From: RHKX01 sp963743875
Lineage (GTDB): Bacteria > Actinomycetota > Thermoleophilia > Solirubrobacterales > 70-9
Length of the DNA: 64,000 nucleotides
Reading direction: 5' to 3'
Assembly (NCBI GenBank): GCA_963743875.1
Contig: CAVURM010000001.1
Coordinates: 1,054,001-1,118,000 of the forward strand
The position numbers and the translations under genes are program-made. The notes below the pieces were generated by a model. That model saw only the letters and a program-made list of their open reading frames with translations. It made no database searches and was not told where the DNA came from. Positions 45,757 to 54,863 of the stretch are shown in pieces (position 1 is the stretch's first letter; every line of letters begins with the position of its first letter).

Positions 45757-47186
45757 GCTGATACCTCCAGGGTGTTGGCGATTGCCGGGACCCGGTCGGG
45801 CCAGGCGGTCTCCCGCTCGAATTGGGCCGCGAGCGAGATCAGGAGCTCCTCGCGGTTGGGGGCGACGACGAACATCGCACCGATCGGCGCCGTCCCGGCG
45901 GGAACCGGGGCGGGGACCGAGGCGGCCGGCTGGCCGGTGTAGTTCCAGATCGCCGTGTAGGGATAGGTGCGGCTCATCTCGGTGAGCGTGCCGACGGCGC
46001 CCTTGCCCTGCCAGCGGCCGATCTCGATCGGCGGCTCCCCCGCCACCGGCGTCAGGACGACGTCGACATCGTCGAAGATCGCGTTGATCCGGTCGGCGTG
46101 AGCTCGCTCGCTCGCCCGCGAGTGCCGGAGCAGGCGCCCGGGGATCGCGTGGCCGAGGCGACCCATACCCCTGGTTCGCTTCTCGAGCCGATCGGGGAAC
46201 GGAACGAGATCGACGTCCTCGGCGATCCCCGCCAGGTAGCGAGGGATCACGCCGTTGCCGACCATGCCGTAGTCGGGAGCCCGCTCGATCACCTCGTGAC
46301 CGAGCGAACGCAGGATCGCAGCCGTCTCCTCGATCGCCGCGGTCACGCGGTCGTCGAGTCTGGGGGCCATCGCTGCCCGGGCGGGGGCCGTCGATACGGC
46401 GATTCGCAGCTTGCCCGGATCCCGGCCGGCAGCGTCGGCGTAGCTGCCGGAGGGGGCGGCCGGGGGGAGCGGGTCGGTCGGCGAGGGGCCGGCTGTGGCA
46501 TCCAGCCACAGGGCGGTGTCGAGCACCCGGCGAGTCAGGCACCCGAGCTGCGTCATCCCATACCAGTGCTCGTGAAGCGGCTCGAGGCTGATCCTTCCCC
46601 GTTGGGGTTTGAGCCCGAACAGGGCACAGTTGGAAGCCGGGATCCGGATCGAGCCGGCGCCGTCGGAGCCGGAGGCGACGCCGACCATCCCGGCGGCAAC
46701 CGCCGCGGCGGAACCGCCCGAGGAGCCGCCGGTCGAGCGGGTGGGGTCCCAGGGATTGCGGGTGATTCCCCAGGCGTCCGTCTCGGTGAAGCCGAAGATC
46801 GAGAGTTCCGGGCAGGTGGTCTTGCCGACCAGGACGGCGCCGGCATCGTGGATCCGCCGGAAGTACTCGCAGTCGGCCTTCACCGGGCCGGGGAACGCGT
46901 TCGTCCCGTGGGTGGTCATCTCCCCGGCGACGTCCAGATTGTCCTTGACCGCGACGGGGATACCCAGCAACGGCTTGTCCTCGCCCGCGGCGCGAAGGCG
47001 GTCGGCTTCATCGGCCTCCGCCAGCGCCCGCTCGGCCAGGACGATCCGGAAGGCGTTGATCTCGGGGTCGATCGCGCCGATCCGCTCGAGGGTGGCCTCG
47101 GTGAGCTGGCGAGAGCTGACCTCACCTCCGCGAAGCAGCTCCAACTGCCTGGCGAGACCGGAGAGGACGAGTTCGGCGGAGTCCAC
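45753..47186 (-). CDS. Amidase (amidase-signature family)
   Basis: A 477-residue serine amidase hydrolysing carboxamides. The Ser-cisSer-Lys triad is readable: Lys in PVAVKDNLDV, cis-Ser and nucleophile in TGGSSGGSAAAVAAG with SDGAGSIRIPA, and the substrate loop FGLKPQRGRISLEP. AGKT-like LVGKTTCPELS precedes. It is not GatA, because the gatB/C genes are absent and several contacts differ. It starts at a GTG with TAGTCT 9 nt upstream. It is translationally coupled to the downstream dehydrogenase. Confidence 0.88.
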   Translation of the reverse strand: MDSAELVLSGLARQLELLRGGEVSSRQLTEATLERIGAIDPEINAFRIVLAERALAEADEADRLRAAGEDKPLLGIPVAVKDNLDVAGEMTTHGTNAFPGPVKADCEYFRRIHDAGAVLVGKTTCPELSIFGFTETDAWGITRNPWDPTRSTGGSSGGSAAAVAAGMVGVASGSDGAGSIRIPASNCALFGLKPQRGRISLEPLHEHWYGMTQLGCLTRRVLDTALWLDATAGPSPTDPLPPAAPSGSYADAAGRDPGKLRIAVSTAPARAAMAPRLDDRVTAAIEETAAILRSLGHEVIERAPDYGMVGNGVIPRYLAGIAEDVDLVPFPDRLEKRTRGMGRLGHAIPGRLLRHSRASERAHADRINAIFDDVDVVLTPVAGEPPIEIGRWQGKGAVGTLTEMSRTYPYTAIWNYTGQPAASVPAPVPAGTAPIGAMFVVAPNREELLISLAAQFERETAWPDRVPAIANTLEVSA

Positions 47187-47233
47187 GAGCGCTCGAGACT
47201 AGCGGCACGCCTGCAGGTCGAATGCCGAAAGGC

Positions 47234-47992
47234 CTATTGACGCCGGCCGGCGATCAGGTGGGCGGCACCTGCGAACGCACCGGCACCGAGCAGGGCGGCG
47301 CCCATTGCGATGCGCCTGCCGAGCTTCTCGAAGCGCATGACCCGCCAGCCCCGCTCGGCGGCAATACGAGCCAGCTTGGCGTCGGGGTTGACGACGATCG
47401 GGTTTCCGACCAGCTCGAGCATCGGCAGGTCGGATGCCGAATCGGAGTACGCGAAGCTCTCCGCAAGGTCGATGGCGTGGGCGGCGGCGAACCGGCGCAT
47501 CGGCTCGATCTTCAGCTCCCCGTAGTTGAGGCCGCCGACCATCCTCCCGGTGTAGCGGCCCTCGGGGTCGACCTCGTAGTGGGTGCCGATGCCGCCCTCC
47601 ATGTCGAGCACCCGGGCGAGCAGCTCCACGACCCCGTTGCCGGCGGCGCTGACGATGAACGTCGGCCTTCCGGCATCCTGGTGCTCCCTCACCTCGGCGA
47701 CCATCTGCGGGTAGATCCTCGGCAGGATTCCCTCGAGCAGATCGGGGACCATCCTCCGCAGGGTGCGCTCGGGCACCCCCTGAAGCAGCTCGTTGACGAG
47801 CGCGACGAGTGCGTCGGTGTCCTGGTCGGTCGCACCGCGCAGCCGGAAGCGGAGGTGGTCGAGGCCCCAGCGCGTCACCTGCCACCGGTCGACCAGCCCG
47901 GCGCGGTGGGCGGCGCGTCCGAACTGAGCTCCGCTCGAGCCGGACATCAGCGTCCGGTCGAGGTCGAAGAAGGCCGCACCGCGTTGGTTCAT
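47234..47992 (-). CDS. HAD-superfamily IB phosphatase (SerB-like)
   Basis: A 252-residue phosphatase. Motif I is AAFFDLDRTLMSGSSG with the nucleophile Asp. The Ser/Thr motif II is PTFIVSAAGNG. Motif IV is ESFAYSDSASDLPML. A final hydrophobic helix (MGAALLGAGAFAGAAHLI) may anchor it to the membrane. The family includes phosphoserine phosphatase and lyso-lipid phosphatases. The ATG at 47992 is chosen over 48064. CAGAAT lies 6 nt upstream. Confidence 0.85.
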   Translation of the reverse strand: MNQRGAAFFDLDRTLMSGSSGAQFGRAAHRAGLVDRWQVTRWGLDHLRFRLRGATDQDTDALVALVNELLQGVPERTLRRMVPDLLEGILPRIYPQMVAEVREHQDAGRPTFIVSAAGNGVVELLARVLDMEGGIGTHYEVDPEGRYTGRMVGGLNYGELKIEPMRRFAAAHAIDLAESFAYSDSASDLPMLELVGNPIVVNPDAKLARIAAERGWRVMRFEKLGRRIAMGAALLGAGAFAGAAHLIAGRRQ

Positions 47993-48188
47993 CGGCGCAT
48001 TCTGACGGGTTGCAGCGGGATTTCCCCCGTCCCCCGCCCCGCTCGAACCCGAACGCAACTGCACGTCATTGACAAAGATTCAAGAAGCGCCGCCATTGGC
48101 CGATATGGGTGCCAGCGGCTCGTGCCATCCGCCGACTCGGCGGCCCCGTGCCTCCCCAATAAAGCCATCTCGACAAGGAGAAGTCCCA

Positions 48189-48659
48189 ATGAAGTCAAGA
48201 ACACGGATCGTCGGTGTCGCAATCACCGTGATCGCCCTGGCCGTCGCCGGCCTCGTCTACGCCGCCTGGACGTCGTCCGGCAGCGGCTCCGGCTATGCCA
48301 AGGCGCAGTCGGCCCAGGCGCTGACCACCGTCGACGTCTCGGCGAGCACCACCGCGACGCTCTACCCCGGAGCCACCGGCAACGTCAAGATCGAGATCTC
48401 CAACCCGAACCCCTACCCGGTCCGGGTCACCGACATCACCGGCAGCGGCCCGATCACCGCCGATGGTGGTCATCCCGGATGCACCGTGACCGGCGTGACG
48501 TTCACCAATCAGACCGGTCAGACGATCGACATCGCCGCAGGCGCGTCGACCACGACCACGCTGACCAACGCGGCGAGCATGTCCAACGCATCCGTCAACG
48601 GTTGTCAGGGCGCCACGTTCACGATCCCGGTCAGCCTCTCCGGCGCGAGCAACGCGTAG
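48189..48659 (+). CDS. Secreted SipW/camelysin-like protein, first gene of a three-gene cluster
   Basis: A 156-residue exported protein with a strong AAGGAG ribosome site 8 nt before the ATG. A membrane-spanning signal (IVGVAITVIALAVAGLVYAA) is followed by a short linker, GSGSGYAKAQSAQALTT. A beta-sandwich-like domain follows, with LYPGATGNVKIEISNPNPYP near residue 57, a Cys in GHPGCTVTG and NGCQGATFTIPVSL at the end. The pattern recalls the matrix/TasA-camelysin group, but no signal-peptidase gene is adjacent. It shares the domain with the next gene. Confidence 0.7.
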   Translation: MKSRTRIVGVAITVIALAVAGLVYAAWTSSGSGSGYAKAQSAQALTTVDVSASTTATLYPGATGNVKIEISNPNPYPVRVTDITGSGPITADGGHPGCTVTGVTFTNQTGQTIDIAAGASTTTTLTNAASMSNASVNGCQGATFTIPVSLSGASNA

Positions 48660-48687
48660 GTAGGCACCGAGGTCAGAAGGCACGAGA

Positions 48688-48714
48688 GCGGGCCGGCATC
48701 AAACGCCGGCCCGC
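48688..48714 (+). terminator. Strong GC hairpin between first two cluster genes
   Basis: 10-bp perfect arms GCGGGCCGGC and GCCGGCCCGC with a 7-nt loop, 28 bp after the first stop. The downstream ATG is at 48730. It may end or attenuate transcription so that the first protein is made in excess. A run of Us is missing. Confidence 0.6.
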
Positions 48715-48729
48715 CGTGTGTTCTCCCAC

Positions 48730-49167
48730 ATGCGGACCGAGCAGATCAAATTGCGCTGGCTGATCCCGATATGGGTGGCCCTGCTCATGTCGGCGGCGAT
48801 CGTCAGCGCCCAGCCTTCGGCTATACCACCGGTCGAAAACGAGATCTCGCTGGAGCGAGCGCCCGCGATCTCGATCCGGGGTCACGTCCGGGGGCTCTAC
48901 CCGGGCCGGATGAAGCGCGTCCAACTGCGGTTGCGGAACCGCACCAACCATGCGCTGGTCGTCAGCTCGATCAGGGCCATGGCGACCCACGCCAACCGAT
49001 CCTGTTCAAGTGACAACCTGAAGACCCATACCCGGCGGACGCACCGTCGCATCCCCGCCCACTCGACCGAGCACGTCCGCTATCGGGTCCGGATGATTCC
49101 GAACGCCGCCGACGCTTGCCAGGGAGCGCGCTTCCCCCTCCACTACAGGGCGAGGACGCGCCGATGA
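48730..49167 (+). CDS. Secreted beta-sandwich protein, paralogue-like to the 48189 product
   Basis: 145 residues. Sec signal (WLIPIWVALLMSAAIVSA) then LYPGRMKRVQLRLRNRTNHA. Its core reads LYPG...L.N......V..I...C...IPA...T......NA...CQGA.FP, the same order as the 48189 product (LYPG, NP, C, IAAGAST, NAAS, CQGATFTIP). It is basic (many Arg/His) where the first is polar-neutral, suggesting different partners. The ATG at 48730 is used; its end overlaps the next start by 4 bp (ATGA). Confidence 0.65.
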   Translation: MRTEQIKLRWLIPIWVALLMSAAIVSAQPSAIPPVENEISLERAPAISIRGHVRGLYPGRMKRVQLRLRNRTNHALVVSSIRAMATHANRSCSSDNLKTHTRRTHRRIPAHSTEHVRYRVRMIPNAADACQGARFPLHYRARTRR

Positions 49168-50669
49168 GGCCGACTCGCCGACTCGCCCCACTGGTCATGG
49201 TTCTGCTCGGATTGCTGCTCGCCGCTCCCGCCGGCGCGTCCTGGAACGGCAACGGCGGAGGCAACGGCTACTCGAAGGCCCAGAGCCTGCCGACCGTCGG
49301 CGCGCCGAGCGCGCACGTCTCCGGACGTCAGGTCACCGTCTCGTGGAGCGCCCCGGGCGGCGGACCCCCGATCGACGGCTACGTCGTCAAGCGCTACGAC
49401 GGTTCGAACGTCTTGCAGAGCATCGGGGCCGCCTGCTCGGGAACGATCACCGGGCTGTCCTGCGTCGAATCGGCGGTCCCGCCGGGCAACTGGCGCTACA
49501 CGGTGACCAGCAAGCGCCAGAACTGGCTCGGGAACGAGAGCGCGAACAGCTCCGCGGTGACCGTGGACCCTCCCGGCCTCTCGCTCACGTCACCGACCGT
49601 CAACAGCTTCCCGACGACGCTGAGCGGCCAGATCACCAGCTTCATCGGCGGCCAGAGCGTCACGTACCGACTCGACAACCCGACCAGCGGGCCGATCCTG
49701 AGCGGCAGCATCACCCCGAGCACCGTGCCGGCGAATGGGACCGCCAGCGCCTCGGTGACGATTCCCGCCGGAACTTCGAACGGCGCTCACACCGTCTACG
49801 CGATCGGCAACGGGGGCGACCAGGCGTCGGCTGCGATCACCGTCGACGCCCCCAAGGTGACGGCGTCGGCGATCGCCAAGTCCGCCGGTGGTCGATCCGG
49901 CTTCATCCGGCAGGGCGGGACCTATCGCGTGTACGCCAACGTCTCCGGCACCGGGGGTCCTCCGGCCGGACTCGCCTCGCTGACCGCCAACGTCAGCACC
50001 GTCACCACCGGACAGACGGCCGCTGCGATGAGCTTCGGCAGCTTCACCGTCGGCGGACAGACCTACAACTACCGAAGCGCCCAGCTGACCGCCAACGCAT
50101 CGCTGTCGGCCGGATCGAAGTCCTACTCGGTGAGGCTCACCGACTCCGGCGGCACGGTGGACACCTCGAACTTCACGGTCACCGTCGACAACACCAAGCC
50201 GACCGCGAGCGCGGTCGAGACGACGAACGCCGGCATCACCGGCAAGGCCGAGCTCGGCGACGGCATCATCCTCATCTATGGCGAGCCGATCGAGGAGATC
50301 TCCATCCTCGCCGGCTGGGACGGCTCCGCGACGAATGTCGTTGTTCGCCTCAACCACGGCGCCACCGATTCGGTGCAGATCTGGAACGCGACCAACACCG
50401 CGCAGCTACCGCTCGGGACCATCAACCTCGCGGCCACCGACTACGTGACCACCAGTCGCACGTTCGGCGCCACCGGCACACCGTCGACGATGACCCAGAG
50501 CGGTTCGACCGTGACCATGACGCTCGGCACCCCGAGCGGTGCGACGTCGACCGCGGTGAACCCGTCGACGATGGTCTGGACGCCGTCCGCAACTGCGACC
50601 GACGCCGCCGGCAACACGGCCGCGACGACCGCCCGGTCCGAGGCCGGCCCCGCCGACAAGAACTTCTAG
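49164..50669 (+). CDS. Large secreted protein with fibronectin III-like domain
   Basis: A 501-residue protein with a Sec signal (residues about 8-26, ASWNG) and, just after it, GNGYSKAQSLPTVG, matching GSGYAKAQSA of the first gene. A fibronectin type III-like segment follows (HVSGRQVTVSWSAPGGGPP, IDGYVVKRYD; residues about 50-140). Several Thr/Ser-rich beta repeats (VNSFPTTLSGQITSF, VRLTDSGGTVDTSNFTV) then run to the end. There is no LPXTG or membrane anchor. A cell-surface or matrix role is inferred from architecture. It is coupled to the upstream gene. Confidence 0.65.
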   Translation: MRPTRRLAPLVMVLLGLLLAAPAGASWNGNGGGNGYSKAQSLPTVGAPSAHVSGRQVTVSWSAPGGGPPIDGYVVKRYDGSNVLQSIGAACSGTITGLSCVESAVPPGNWRYTVTSKRQNWLGNESANSSAVTVDPPGLSLTSPTVNSFPTTLSGQITSFIGGQSVTYRLDNPTSGPILSGSITPSTVPANGTASASVTIPAGTSNGAHTVYAIGNGGDQASAAITVDAPKVTASAIAKSAGGRSGFIRQGGTYRVYANVSGTGGPPAGLASLTANVSTVTTGQTAAAMSFGSFTVGGQTYNYRSAQLTANASLSAGSKSYSVRLTDSGGTVDTSNFTVTVDNTKPTASAVETTNAGITGKAELGDGIILIYGEPIEEISILAGWDGSATNVVVRLNHGATDSVQIWNATNTAQLPLGTINLAATDYVTTSRTFGATGTPSTMTQSGSTVTMTLGTPSGATSTAVNPSTMVWTPSATATDAAGNTAATTARSEAGPADKNF

Positions 50670-50707
50670 TCGCGACGAGGACGGCGATCCACCGCCTTCG
50701 CCCGCGG

Positions 50708-51883
50708 TCAGACGCGGATCAGAATTGCGTCGCCCTGACCCCCGCCCGAGCAGATCGCGGCGCAGCCGAGGCCGCCGCCACGGCGCTGAAGCTCGTGGAC
50801 GACGGCGCCGATGATGCGGCCGCCGGAGGCACCGATCGGATGGCCGAGAGCGATCGCGCCACCGTTGACGTTGACGTCGGCCTCGTCGATGTCGAGCATC
50901 CGGATCGAGTTGAGCGCGACCGAGGCGAAGGCCTCGTTGATCTCCCAGACGTCGACGTCGGCGGGAGTCAGCCCGGCCTTGTCGAGCGCGAGCTTCGCAG
51001 CCTTGGCCGGAGTCCTGGCCAGGTAGGCGTAGTCGTCGCCGATCGTGCCGTAGCCCACGATCTCGGCGAGTGCCTGCTTGCCGTTGGCCTCCGCCCACTC
51101 ATCGGAGGCGACGACCACGGCGGAGGCGCCGTCGTTGACGCCAGGTGAGTTGCCGGCCGTATGGGTGGCATCGTCGCCGCCGATGGCCTTCAGCTTGGCC
51201 AGCGTCTCGAGCGAGGTATCGGGGCGAATCGCCTCATCGGTCTCGAAGGTCGACTCGCCCTTGCGGCTCTTGACGGTGACGCTGACGATCTCGTCGGCAA
51301 GGCGGCCTTCGTCGGTCGCCCTGGCGGCGAGCCCGTGGGAGCGGACGGCCCAGCGGTCGAGATCGGGACGGGTGATCTCGAGCTCGTTGCCGATCTCGCT
51401 CGCCTCGTTGATCATCTGCTTGCTCGTGAATGGGTTGGTCAGACCGTCGTGAGTCATCGCGTCGACCGCGGTCACGTCCCCCATCCGGAAGCCGAAGCGA
51501 GCGCCAGGCAGCAGGTAGGGAGCGTTCGACATCGACTCCATGCCGCCGCCGACGGCGACGCCGAGGTCGCCGGCGCGGACGGCCTGATCGAGCAGGCCAA
51601 CCGCCCGCATGCCCGATGCACAGACCTTGTTGACCGTCTCGGAGGGGACCTCCTTGGGGATGCCGGCCTTGATCTGTGCCTGCCGCGATGGGATCTGGCC
51701 CTGACCGGCCTGGAGGACCTGCCCGTAGGAGACCGCCTCGACCTGCCCGGGGTCGACGCTGGAGCGCTCAAGCGCGGCTTCGATCGCGATGCCCCCGAGC
51801 TCGGGGGCCTTCATGGAGGCGAGCGCGCCGCCCATCTTGGCGAACGGGGTACGGGCGGTCGAAAGGATCACGGTCTTCGGCAT
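50708..51883 (-). CDS. Acetyl-CoA acetyltransferase (thiolase)
   Basis: A 391-residue type II thiolase making or cleaving acetoacetyl-CoA. It has the acyl-accepting Cys in VNKVCASGMRAVGLL, the CoA loop NGGAIALGHPIGASGGRII, and the second Cys in AAICSGGGQGDAILI. NEAFASVAL contains the catalytic NEAF motif. The ATG at 51883 is used, and the longer frame to 51928 is not needed. It is convergent with the secreted cluster, 38 bp apart, and is divergent from pepA. Confidence 0.93.
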   Translation of the reverse strand: MPKTVILSTARTPFAKMGGALASMKAPELGGIAIEAALERSSVDPGQVEAVSYGQVLQAGQGQIPSRQAQIKAGIPKEVPSETVNKVCASGMRAVGLLDQAVRAGDLGVAVGGGMESMSNAPYLLPGARFGFRMGDVTAVDAMTHDGLTNPFTSKQMINEASEIGNELEITRPDLDRWAVRSHGLAARATDEGRLADEIVSVTVKSRKGESTFETDEAIRPDTSLETLAKLKAIGGDDATHTAGNSPGVNDGASAVVVASDEWAEANGKQALAEIVGYGTIGDDYAYLARTPAKAAKLALDKAGLTPADVDVWEINEAFASVALNSIRMLDIDEADVNVNGGAIALGHPIGASGGRIIGAVVHELQRRGGGLGCAAICSGGGQGDAILIRV

Positions 51884-51972
51884 GCGGGTGATTCTCCTGG
51901 TTGGGGCGAGGTGACGGGGTGCACCCAAATCGTAGAGGCCGGAGCGGTGCCGGTAGATATCGTGGCCTACCC

Positions 51973-53430
51973 ATGCGCCTCAACCACTCCGACTCAGCCC
52001 CGATCGATGTCGATGCGGACCTGCTCTGCATCGGCCTCTTCGAAGGTGACGACCTGCCCGCCGAATTCGCCTCCGCCCCCGGCTCCGAGGACGTCAGGGC
52101 CAGGTTCCGGACGCTCTCGATCCTGCGGCCGAACCGTCCGCACCGGGTCCTGGTGGTCGGCCTCGGCGCCCGTGGGGATTTCGACGCCGAGCGCGCCCGG
52201 GTGGCGGCGGCGCTCGCGACCCGTCAGGCGAGGCGCTTCGAGGCGACCTCGATCGCCTGGGTCCCTCCCGAGCATGAGATCGGCGCCAGCGCGGCTGCCG
52301 GCCTGACCGCCGGCACGATTCTCGGCGACTACCGCTTCGAGCGCTTCAAAACCCGCGGCGACGACGCCGAGTCTGCAGATCCCCCGGAGCTGAGGTCGCT
52401 GACCCTGATCGGCGCCAACGATCCGGACGGGATCACCGAGATCGCCCGTGTCTCCGCGACCGCCGCCAACCGCGCCCGCGACCTGCAGAACCTGCCGGCG
52501 AATATCGCCGACCCGGCCTACATCGTCGCCCGGGCGGCGGAGATCGCAGCCGCTCACGAGTCGATCGAGCTCGAGGTCCTAGGTCCGCGGGAAATGGAAC
52601 GGGAGGGAATGGGCGGGATGCTCGCCGTCGCGGCAGGCTCCGACAGGGATCCCGCCATGATCGTGCTTCGCTACTCAGGCAGTCCCGGCGACGCACCGAC
52701 CCAGAGGCTCGGCTTCGTCGGCAAGACGGTCACCTTCGACACCGGCGGGATCTCGCTGAAGCCGGCGGCCGGGATGCAGGACATGAAGATGGACATGTCG
52801 GGAGGCGCCGCCGTCCTCGAGGCCACGGGGGCAATCGCCGAGCTGGGCCTGCCGATCGACCTGATCTCCGTCCTGCCCGCCGTCGAGAACATGCCGAGCG
52901 GCGGTGCGACACGACCAAGCGACATCATCACCCAGCTCAACGGGTTGACCGTCGAGGTCAACAACACCGACGCCGAGGGCCGCCTGATCCTCGCCGACGC
53001 ACTCACCTGGTGTGAGCGCCTGGGGGCTGAGCGGATCGTCGACGTGGCAACGCTGACCGGAGCGGTCGTCGTCGCCCTCGGCTCGACCTACGCGGGACTG
53101 ATGGCGAACGACGACGAGTGGGCGGCCGAGGTTGCCGCCGCCGGAGAGATCGTCGGTGAGCTCGCCTGGCGTCTGCCGCTTCACCCCGAGTACACGAAGC
53201 TGACCCGCGGCAAGGTCGCCGACCTCTCGAACTCCGGGAGCAAGCGCAAGGCCGGAACGCTCTATGCCGGCGCCTATCTCGAGCAGTTCGTCGAGGACGC
53301 GACCTGGGCCCACCTGGACATCACCGGGACCGCGTGGGGCGTCGGCCGCGAGTACGTCGGCAGCGGCGCCAGCGGCTTCGGTGTTCGGCTGCTCGTGGAG
53401 CTCGCCCGCAACCAATCGGCCCCCGGCTGA
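51973..53430 (+). CDS. pepA: Leucyl aminopeptidase (M17)
   Basis: A 485-residue cytosolic di-metal aminopeptidase releasing N-terminal residues from peptides. The metal loop reads GKTVTFDTGGISLKP (Lys/Asp ligands; usual GKGITFDSGG). DMKMDMSGGAAVLEA and NTDAEGRLILADAL are the M17 signatures. AIAELGLPIDLISVLPAVEN and YVGSGASGFGVRLLVEL complete the fold. The ATG at 51973 is preferred over the frame from 51901. Located between thiolase and acyl-CoA dehydrogenase. Confidence 0.92.
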   Translation: MRLNHSDSAPIDVDADLLCIGLFEGDDLPAEFASAPGSEDVRARFRTLSILRPNRPHRVLVVGLGARGDFDAERARVAAALATRQARRFEATSIAWVPPEHEIGASAAAGLTAGTILGDYRFERFKTRGDDAESADPPELRSLTLIGANDPDGITEIARVSATAANRARDLQNLPANIADPAYIVARAAEIAAAHESIELEVLGPREMEREGMGGMLAVAAGSDRDPAMIVLRYSGSPGDAPTQRLGFVGKTVTFDTGGISLKPAAGMQDMKMDMSGGAAVLEATGAIAELGLPIDLISVLPAVENMPSGGATRPSDIITQLNGLTVEVNNTDAEGRLILADALTWCERLGAERIVDVATLTGAVVVALGSTYAGLMANDDEWAAEVAAAGEIVGELAWRLPLHPEYTKLTRGKVADLSNSGSKRKAGTLYAGAYLEQFVEDATWAHLDITGTAWGVGREYVGSGASGFGVRLLVELARNQSAPG

Positions 53431-53442
53431 TTGAATCGCGGC

Positions 53443-54576
53443 ATGGATTTCGAGCTCAACGACGACCAGCGCCTACTGCGCGACACGGTCCGAGACTTCG
53501 CCCGCAACGAGGTGGGGCCGCGCGCCGCCGAGCTGGACCGGACGAAGGCATTCCCCTACGAGCTGGTCGAGCAGATGGGCGGGCTCGGGCTCATGGGCAT
53601 CCCCTTCCCGGTCGAGTACGGGGGCGGCGGAGCGGACAACCTCTCCTATGCCCTTGCCGTCGAAGAGCTCGCCCGGGTGGACTCATCGGTCGGGATCACG
53701 ATGGCCGCCCACATCTCCCTCGGCACGATGCCCATCTACTTGTGGGGTAATGAGGCACAGCACGAGGAGTGGCTCCCCCAGCTCTGCTCCGGCAAGCGCC
53801 TGGCTGCCTTCGGGCTGACCGAGCCCGAGGCGGGCTCCGATGCCGGCAACGTTCGCACCAGGGCAGAGCTCGACTCGGGGGAATGGGTGATCGACGGCGC
53901 CAAGCAGTTCATCACCAACTCGGGCACGGATATCTCGGCATGCGTGACGATCACGGCGAAGACCGGCGACGGCGAGATCTCGAACATCATCGTTCCCAAC
54001 GGGACCGACGGCTACGAGGTCGGCGAGGCGTACCGGAAGATGGGCTGGAACGCCTCCGACACGCGGCCGCTCAGCTTCGACGGATGTCGGGTCCCCGAAG
54101 CCAACCTGCTCGGCCCGCGAGGTCAGGGCTTCAAGCAGTTCCTGCAGATTCTCGACGGCGGCCGGATCGGAGTCGCAGCCATGGGGCTCGGCCTGGCTCA
54201 GGGAGCGCTCGACGAGGCGATCTCCTACGCGAAGGAGCGTCGGGCCTTCGGACAGCCGATCTCGAAATTCCAGACGATCCAGGCGAAGATCGCCGATATC
54301 TCGACGGAGATCGAGGCAGCGCGCCTGCTGACCTACCGTGCCGCGACCCTGAAGGATCGGGGTGAGCCGTTCTCTCTTACCGCCGCCCAGGCGAAGCTGA
54401 AGACGGGTCGACTCGCAGTCCGCGCGGCCGAGGAGGCCGTTCAGATCCACGGCGGCTATGGCTACATCGAGGAGTACCCGGTCTGTCGCTTCTACCGGGA
54501 CGCAAAGATCCTGACGATCGGCGAAGGCACCGACGAGGTTCAGCAGATGGTCATCGCCCGCGCACTCGGCTGTTGA
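53443..54576 (+). CDS. Acyl-CoA dehydrogenase
   Basis: A 377-residue FAD enzyme that oxidises an acyl-CoA to the 2-enoyl-CoA and gives electrons to ETF. The substrate/FAD loops AFGLTEPEAGSDAGN and FITNSGTDISACVTIT are intact. The C-terminal helices have QIHGGYGYIEEYPVCRFYRD and AKILTIGEGTDEVQQMVIAR, where Glu of GEGTDE is the expected catalytic base. Short- or medium-chain type by length. It starts 12 bp after pepA (ATG 53443), so it is likely co-transcribed. Confidence 0.93.
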   Translation: MDFELNDDQRLLRDTVRDFARNEVGPRAAELDRTKAFPYELVEQMGGLGLMGIPFPVEYGGGGADNLSYALAVEELARVDSSVGITMAAHISLGTMPIYLWGNEAQHEEWLPQLCSGKRLAAFGLTEPEAGSDAGNVRTRAELDSGEWVIDGAKQFITNSGTDISACVTITAKTGDGEISNIIVPNGTDGYEVGEAYRKMGWNASDTRPLSFDGCRVPEANLLGPRGQGFKQFLQILDGGRIGVAAMGLGLAQGALDEAISYAKERRAFGQPISKFQTIQAKIADISTEIEAARLLTYRAATLKDRGEPFSLTAAQAKLKTGRLAVRAAEEAVQIHGGYGYIEEYPVCRFYRDAKILTIGEGTDEVQQMVIARALGC

Positions 54577-54579
54577 GAT

Positions 54580-54816
54580 AACCGCGCGACTCGCAGCCCT
54601 CCGGGCTGCTCGACTGCGCCGGGCCTCCGGGCGAAGCCCGGTGGCCCTCCCGCAAACCAACCGCGCGACTCGCAGCCCTCCGGGCTGCTCGACTGCGCCG
54701 GGCCTCCGGGCGAAGCCCGGTGGCCCTCCCGCAAACCAACCGCGCGACTCGCAGCCCTCCGGGCTGCTCGACTGCGCCGGGCCTCCGGGCGAAGCCCGGT
54801 GGCCCTCCCGCAAACC
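54580..54816. repeat. Tandem triplet of a 79-bp hairpin element (in the gap 54577-55047)
   Basis: Three units start at 54580, 54659 and 54738 with exactly 79-bp spacing and essentially identical sequence: AACCGCGCGACTCGCAGCCC...GGTGGCCCTCCCGCAAACC. Each unit contains two perfect hairpins: CAGCCC-TCC-GGGCTG, and CCGGGC-GAA-GCCCGG. Related copies in reverse orientation lie at 41926-42050. There are no spacers, so it is not a CRISPR array. No protein gene lies in the gap. Confidence 0.9.
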
Positions 54817-54863
54817 CTTTCTTCCCTCTCTGCGAACGGGGCTGCAGGTAATCGACTCCGGCA

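Noticed and set aside
48068..48096. TTGACA with possible sigma-70 promoter before the secreted cluster
   Set aside because: No -10 hexamer at 16-18 bp spacing; GATATG lies too far (about 28 bp).
54580..54816. CRISPR array
   Set aside because: The units are contiguous with no unique spacers and there are no cas genes.
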